DNA of 64,000 nt, taken from Alphaproteobacteria bacterium. GTDB taxonomy: Bacteria; Pseudomonadota; Alphaproteobacteria; Bin65. Positions 61,096 to 64,000 of this stretch are shown here, one piece after another (position 1 is the stretch's first letter; the number at the start of each line of letters is the position of its first letter). The stretch lies in contig JAJEGH010000004.1 of NCBI GenBank assembly GCA_022819985.1, positions 155,856 to 219,855 of the forward strand, written 5' to 3'. Under the pieces are notes generated by a model, which was not told the origin of the DNA, searched no databases, and was given only the letters and a program-made list of their open reading frames with translations. Made by a program: the position numbers and the translations under genes.

Positions 61096-62301
61096 TCAGA
61101 AGACCCAGTGAACCGCAACGTCGAGGGCCTGGCGGCGGTAGCGGTATTTTTTCGCGTCAACAGCCCATACGCGGGACGGTTTCATCCTGGCCACCCAGGA
61201 GCGGTAACCGATCCGGATTCTCAGGTTCTCGTCCACCCTGGCCTCGGCCCCGAAGCCGATGTGCCAGTAAAAGTCGGAAGACGATTCCTTGACAAATCTA
61301 TGGCCCTCGAAATTGCGCAACAATTCCGCGTCGATGGTCCAGTAGCTCCGGCCGGCGCCCGCATAGGCGAACGGCTGCACCGGACCGTCGAGCGGCAGAT
61401 AGAACAGCCCGGAAAGCGCGACGTTCCACATGTCCAGCCTGACGTTGAAGATAGCGTTCCACACAAAGCCCCGAGACGAGGATCTCCCGGCCTCGGCCTC
61501 GAGGGCGAACCACTCGTTGAACCGGTAGCCGCCATAGATGCGCGGGCCGGAAAAATCCAGTTCGGTCGAGAGGAGGGAATTATGCTCTCTTTCCGAATGC
61601 AGCGTGTTGATGGCGCCGCCCAGATACCATCGCCCGGAATCTGCGCCAGGGCGGCGGCCGCTCCGCTCGGCCGACGAGGGCCGCTCGCCGGCCGCCCCGA
61701 AGGCCCAGTGAACCGAAACGTCCAGCGCCCGGCGGCGCCAGCGGTATTCGTTCGGGGTATGAGGCCAGCTCCGGGGCGGCTCTATCCTGGCCGTCCAGGA
61801 GCGGTAGCCGATCCGGATATTCAGGTTCTCGTCCACGCTGGCTTCCGCCCCGAAGCCGATGTGCCAGTAAAAGTCGGAAGACGATTTCCTGGAAATTCTG
61901 TGCGCCGGGTCATTGCGCAAAAATTCCGCTTCGACGGTCCAGTAGCTCCGTCCGGCGCCCGCATAGAAGAACGGCTGGATCGGGCCGTCGAGCGGCAGAT
62001 AGACCAGCCCGGAAAGCGCCACGTTCCACATGTCGAGCTTGATGTCAAAGAGAGTGGTCCACAGCTAGCCCCGGAACCCGGATTTCCCGACCTCGGCTTC
62101 GAGGGCGAACCACTCGTTGAACCGGTAGCCGCCATAGAGGCGCGGGCCGAAAAAGCCCAACTGGGTCGAGAGGCGAGCGTTATCCTCCCGTTCCGAATGC
62201 AGCGAATTGATGCCGCCGCCCAGATACCAGTATTGCGCCCGGGCCGGCGCGCAGAACAGCAGGAAGGCGAGCAGGATGGCGAGGGAGAGCCGGATATTCA
62301 T
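61096..62301 (-). pseudogene. Duplicated outer-membrane beta-barrel gene with an in-frame amber codon
   Basis: From ATG 62301 the frame encodes a signal peptide (MNIRLSLAILLAFLLFCAPARA) and QYWYLGGGINSLHSERED, like opacity/OmpW-type barrels. A TAG at 62065-62067 (codon 79) interrupts it. The frame then continues unbroken for 323 more codons to 61096. The protein consists of two copies of about 200 residues: YLGG(G/A)IN(S/T)LHSERE, GPR(L/I)YGGYRFNEWFALEAE, LDMWNVALSGL(V/F)YLPLDGP, SSSDFYWHIGFGAEA. The DNA repeats with a 600-bp period. The amber codon stands where copy two has Phe (RGF-VW). It is either a pseudogene, a read-through gene or a base error. Confidence 0.8.
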
Positions 62302-62690
62302 TTTGACCCCTCCTGAAGGGGCGATCGAAAGAATGGGTTGACGCCGACCCGCGCCGTCCGAACGTGCGGGTGCAGCGCTCGCGCGGCGTGTGGACCTCCC
62401 GAAGGCGGCCGCCGGCGACTGTTGTTCGGCGTCGAAATTGCTGGGACGGTGGACTGCCTGGATTGTGCCGACCTCAACGACCGCAGGATGCAACGGCCAT
62501 ATGCTAACAAATCTTCCATAAATTTTGCGTATTGTTCGGAACAGTATTCATATCGTTTATATATTTTTGCGGCAGCAGCCTAGTCTTTTCGTCCGCGACG
62601 GCGCGCTCCGGCGCCAAGCGCGGGCGCCCCGCCCGGACGCCGGCCGGAGCGGCCTTCCGTTATAAGGACGCCGCGTGCGGTCGCAAAGCC
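62302..62690. other. Non-coding stretch upstream of the barrel gene
   Basis: This AT-richer interval (especially 62505-62580) probably carries the promoter of the barrel gene. It contains no convincing open frame, and I see no defined operator. Confidence 0.5.
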
Positions 62691-62719
62691 GTAGGGGCGG
62701 GTTTCAAACCCGCCCCTAC
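62691..62719. repeat. 29-bp perfect hairpin
   Basis: Arms GTAGGGGCGGGTTT and AAACCCGCCCCTAC pair perfectly around a single C. Such a sequence can act as a REP-like element. Nothing coding overlaps it. Confidence 0.85.
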
Positions 62720-62747
62720 AAAGGCGGCCGTCGCGCCCCTGCCCGTC

Positions 62748-62980
62748 CGTCATCCCGACTGGGCGCTCTCCCTTTCCGTCACCCCGACCGACCGTCCCCT
62801 CACCGTCATCCCGACCGACCATCCCCCCATCGTCATCCCGACCGAGCGGAGCGAGTGGAGGGATCTCGGCTCGATCCCGACGACAGGAACCCGGAGTCCG
62901 GCGACGGGATTCCTCCGCTCCGCGCCCCCTTCGACTTCGCTCAGGACAGGCCTCGCGGGGCGCTCCGGTCGGAATGACGG
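62748..62980. repeat. Dispersed repeat family B, copy 2 with tandem ends
   Basis: CGTCATCCCGACCGA (with variants) occurs four times in a row at 62748-62850. It is followed by the same core as in copy 1 and the closing CGGTCGGAATGACGG. The core is extended by a piece (CTTCGACTTCGCTCAGGACA) that recalls repeat family A. Confidence 0.85.
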
Positions 62981-63030
62981 TGAGGGTTTGTCGAGGCAGA
63001 GGAAAAATTATTGATTATCCTGTTATATTC

Positions 63031-63045
63031 CTATATCCCATATAG
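63031..63045. promoter_or_regulatory. Small palindrome in the AT-rich leader of the terminase-like gene
   Basis: CTATAT and ATATAG flank CCC, within a strongly AT-rich 63003-63065 just before ATG 63074. It could be part of a promoter or operator. Confidence 0.3.
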
Positions 63046-63073
63046 AACAATCATCGAACAAAGAAAACCCGCC

Positions 63074-64000
63074 ATGTCCCAGCCCTTGTCCGCCGACCCG
63101 GCCGGAACCGCGCCGGAGGCTTCGCCTGCTGCGCCCCCGCCGGCCCCGCCGCTCACCCTGCGGCAGGAGGAGTTCTGCCGCCACTATGCCGCGACCGGCA
63201 ACGCCGCCGGGGCGGCGCGGGACGCCGGCTATGCCGAAGGCTCGGCGCGCCAGACCGGGTGCGACCTGCTGGCGCGGCCCGATATTGCCGGACGGGTGCG
63301 CGCGATTCGGGCGGCGTGGCGGGCGGTCGAGAGGAACGAGGCGCAGATCCTGCTCGGCCGGCTGGAGCAGGCCTGGGACGCGGCGGTGGAACAGGGCTCG
63401 GCGTCGCTGATGATCCGGGTCGTGAAGTTGCAGGCCGAACTGTCCGGCCTCGACCGGCGCAGCGCCTCCCGGCGCGCCGGCTTGTGGCCCCTGCCGGGGG
63501 AGACGCCCGGGGAGATGCCCGTTGAGGATGCCGTCCCCCGCCCGGCGGAAACGGAGCCCGGCCCGCCCGAAGGTCCGTTGGCCGAGGCGCTGCACCGCGG
63601 CCGGCACCGGACCGAGCGGGCGCTGGCCGCCCACCGGGCGAGCCGGAAGGCCCTGGAGCGGCGCAAGGACTTCGACGAGGCCGACTGGCTGGCGACCGCC
63701 CGCCGGCTGCCGACGCAGCGGACCCGGCCGGGCGGCCCTCCGCCCGACGTCCCCGCCATGACGGAACCTGACATTTCCTTACGCGGATCTCTGCAAGAGT
63801 CCGCCGAAGGCGCCGGACCGGACGCAGCGGACCCGGCGGAACCCGACATTTCCTTACACCGGGCCGGCCTGATGCCGGCGGACGGCGACGGGGAGCCCGC
63901 GTTCGACGAGCGCGCCTGGCGCGACGACCCCCGCGCCGAGATGGCGCGCATCGATGCCGAAGGCCGGCCCTACACCGAAAGGGAAATGCAGGCCTACCGG
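63074..64000 (+). CDS. Terminase-small-subunit-like protein, cut by the right edge
   Basis: 309 codons are open from ATG 63074 to the window end. Residues 28-80 (LTLRQEEFCRHYAATGNAAGAARDAGYAEGSARQTGCDLLARPDIAGRVR) match the helix-turn-helix DNA-binding domain of phage terminase small subunits. The rest is unlike a terminase: a charged, Pro/Ala/Gly-rich stretch with EPDISL occurring twice (about 233 and 258). It might be a prophage remnant or a chromosomal protein using the same HTH. No other phage gene is visible in the window. Confidence 0.65.
   Translation, partial: MSQPLSADPAGTAPEASPAAPPPAPPLTLRQEEFCRHYAATGNAAGAARDAGYAEGSARQTGCDLLARPDIAGRVRAIRAAWRAVERNEAQILLGRLEQAWDAAVEQGSASLMIRVVKLQAELSGLDRRSASRRAGLWPLPGETPGEMPVEDAVPRPAETEPGPPEGPLAEALHRGRHRTERALAAHRASRKALERRKDFDEADWLATARRLPTQRTRPGGPPPDVPAMTEPDISLRGSLQESAEGAGPDAADPAEPDISLHRAGLMPADGDGEPAFDERAWRDDPRAEMARIDAEGRPYTEREMQAYR

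Noticed and set aside
62065..62067. TAG in the barrel gene as a pyrrolysine codon
   Set aside because: There is no pyl machinery in the window and the aligned residue in the second copy is Phe. Nonsense mutation, read-through or error are simpler.

Overview
The window comes from a GC-rich alphaproteobacterium, most likely a free-living or marine relative of the Rhodospirillales. Supporting evidence is an HdaA-type DnaA regulator, an AapJQMP general amino acid transporter, an RpoH-type sigma factor, a pca protocatechuate operon, the housekeeping blocks acpP-fabF-mltG, pepA-holC-ndk and hdaA/DUF2066/purMN, and very high GC with strong GC3 codon bias. No rRNA or tRNA gene was recognised. About 60 genes are supported, densely packed on both strands.

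Layout. 1-6034: a truncated ZIP transporter, a small ion channel, and a translationally coupled trio (ATP-grasp ligase fused to a decayed M20 peptidase, gamma-glutamyltranspeptidase, N-formylglutamate amidohydrolase) that looks like a gamma-glutamyl or peptide-metabolite system. 6051-11891: Fe-alcohol dehydrogenase, polyphosphate genes ppx and ppk, and a SixA-like phosphatase. 12044-18835: a divergent LysR/LysE pair, small membrane proteins that are products of a segmental duplication, an atypical SDR, hdaA and a DUF2066 protein. 18922-26325: purM (no canonical start codon) and purN, isomerase, amidohydrolase, higBA toxin-antitoxin, pepA, holC, DUF454, ndk. 26504-32208: LigM-like demethylase with FAD oxidoreductase, mltG, fabF, acpP. 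32209-38758: a probable small RNA, a PQQ-type sugar dehydrogenase, a Cys-rich MarR regulator divergent from rpoH, a coiled-coil lipoprotein, a methyltransferase, a DUF4189 protein and cspA.

39120-43033 is the pcaDCHGB operon (protocatechuate to 3-oxoadipate). A two-gene restriction-modification system of visibly lower GC sits beside it (43393-45893). Then follow pncA, an acyl-CoA dehydrogenase, a NUDIX hydrolase, cysK, sseA, a double GNAT protein, an autoregulated-looking Fic protein, the aap transporter, metC, a DUF1640 protein and gcdH. The right end (60.8-64 kb) is repeat-rich and holds a tandemly duplicated outer-membrane barrel gene interrupted by an in-frame amber codon, and the start of a terminase-small-subunit-like gene.

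Metabolic links: a LigM-like O-demethylase could feed vanillate-type aromatics to the pca operon; glutaryl-CoA dehydrogenase and the aap transporter fit amino acid catabolism; cysK, sseA and metC form a sulfur amino acid set. The sequence also shows many 12-bp-period minisatellites, often at gene 3' ends, and three families of dispersed hairpin repeats. The most promising candidates for something undescribed are the ATP-grasp/M20-GGT-FGAH operon, the small RNA at 32636-32740, and the Cys-rich MarR regulator next to rpoH.
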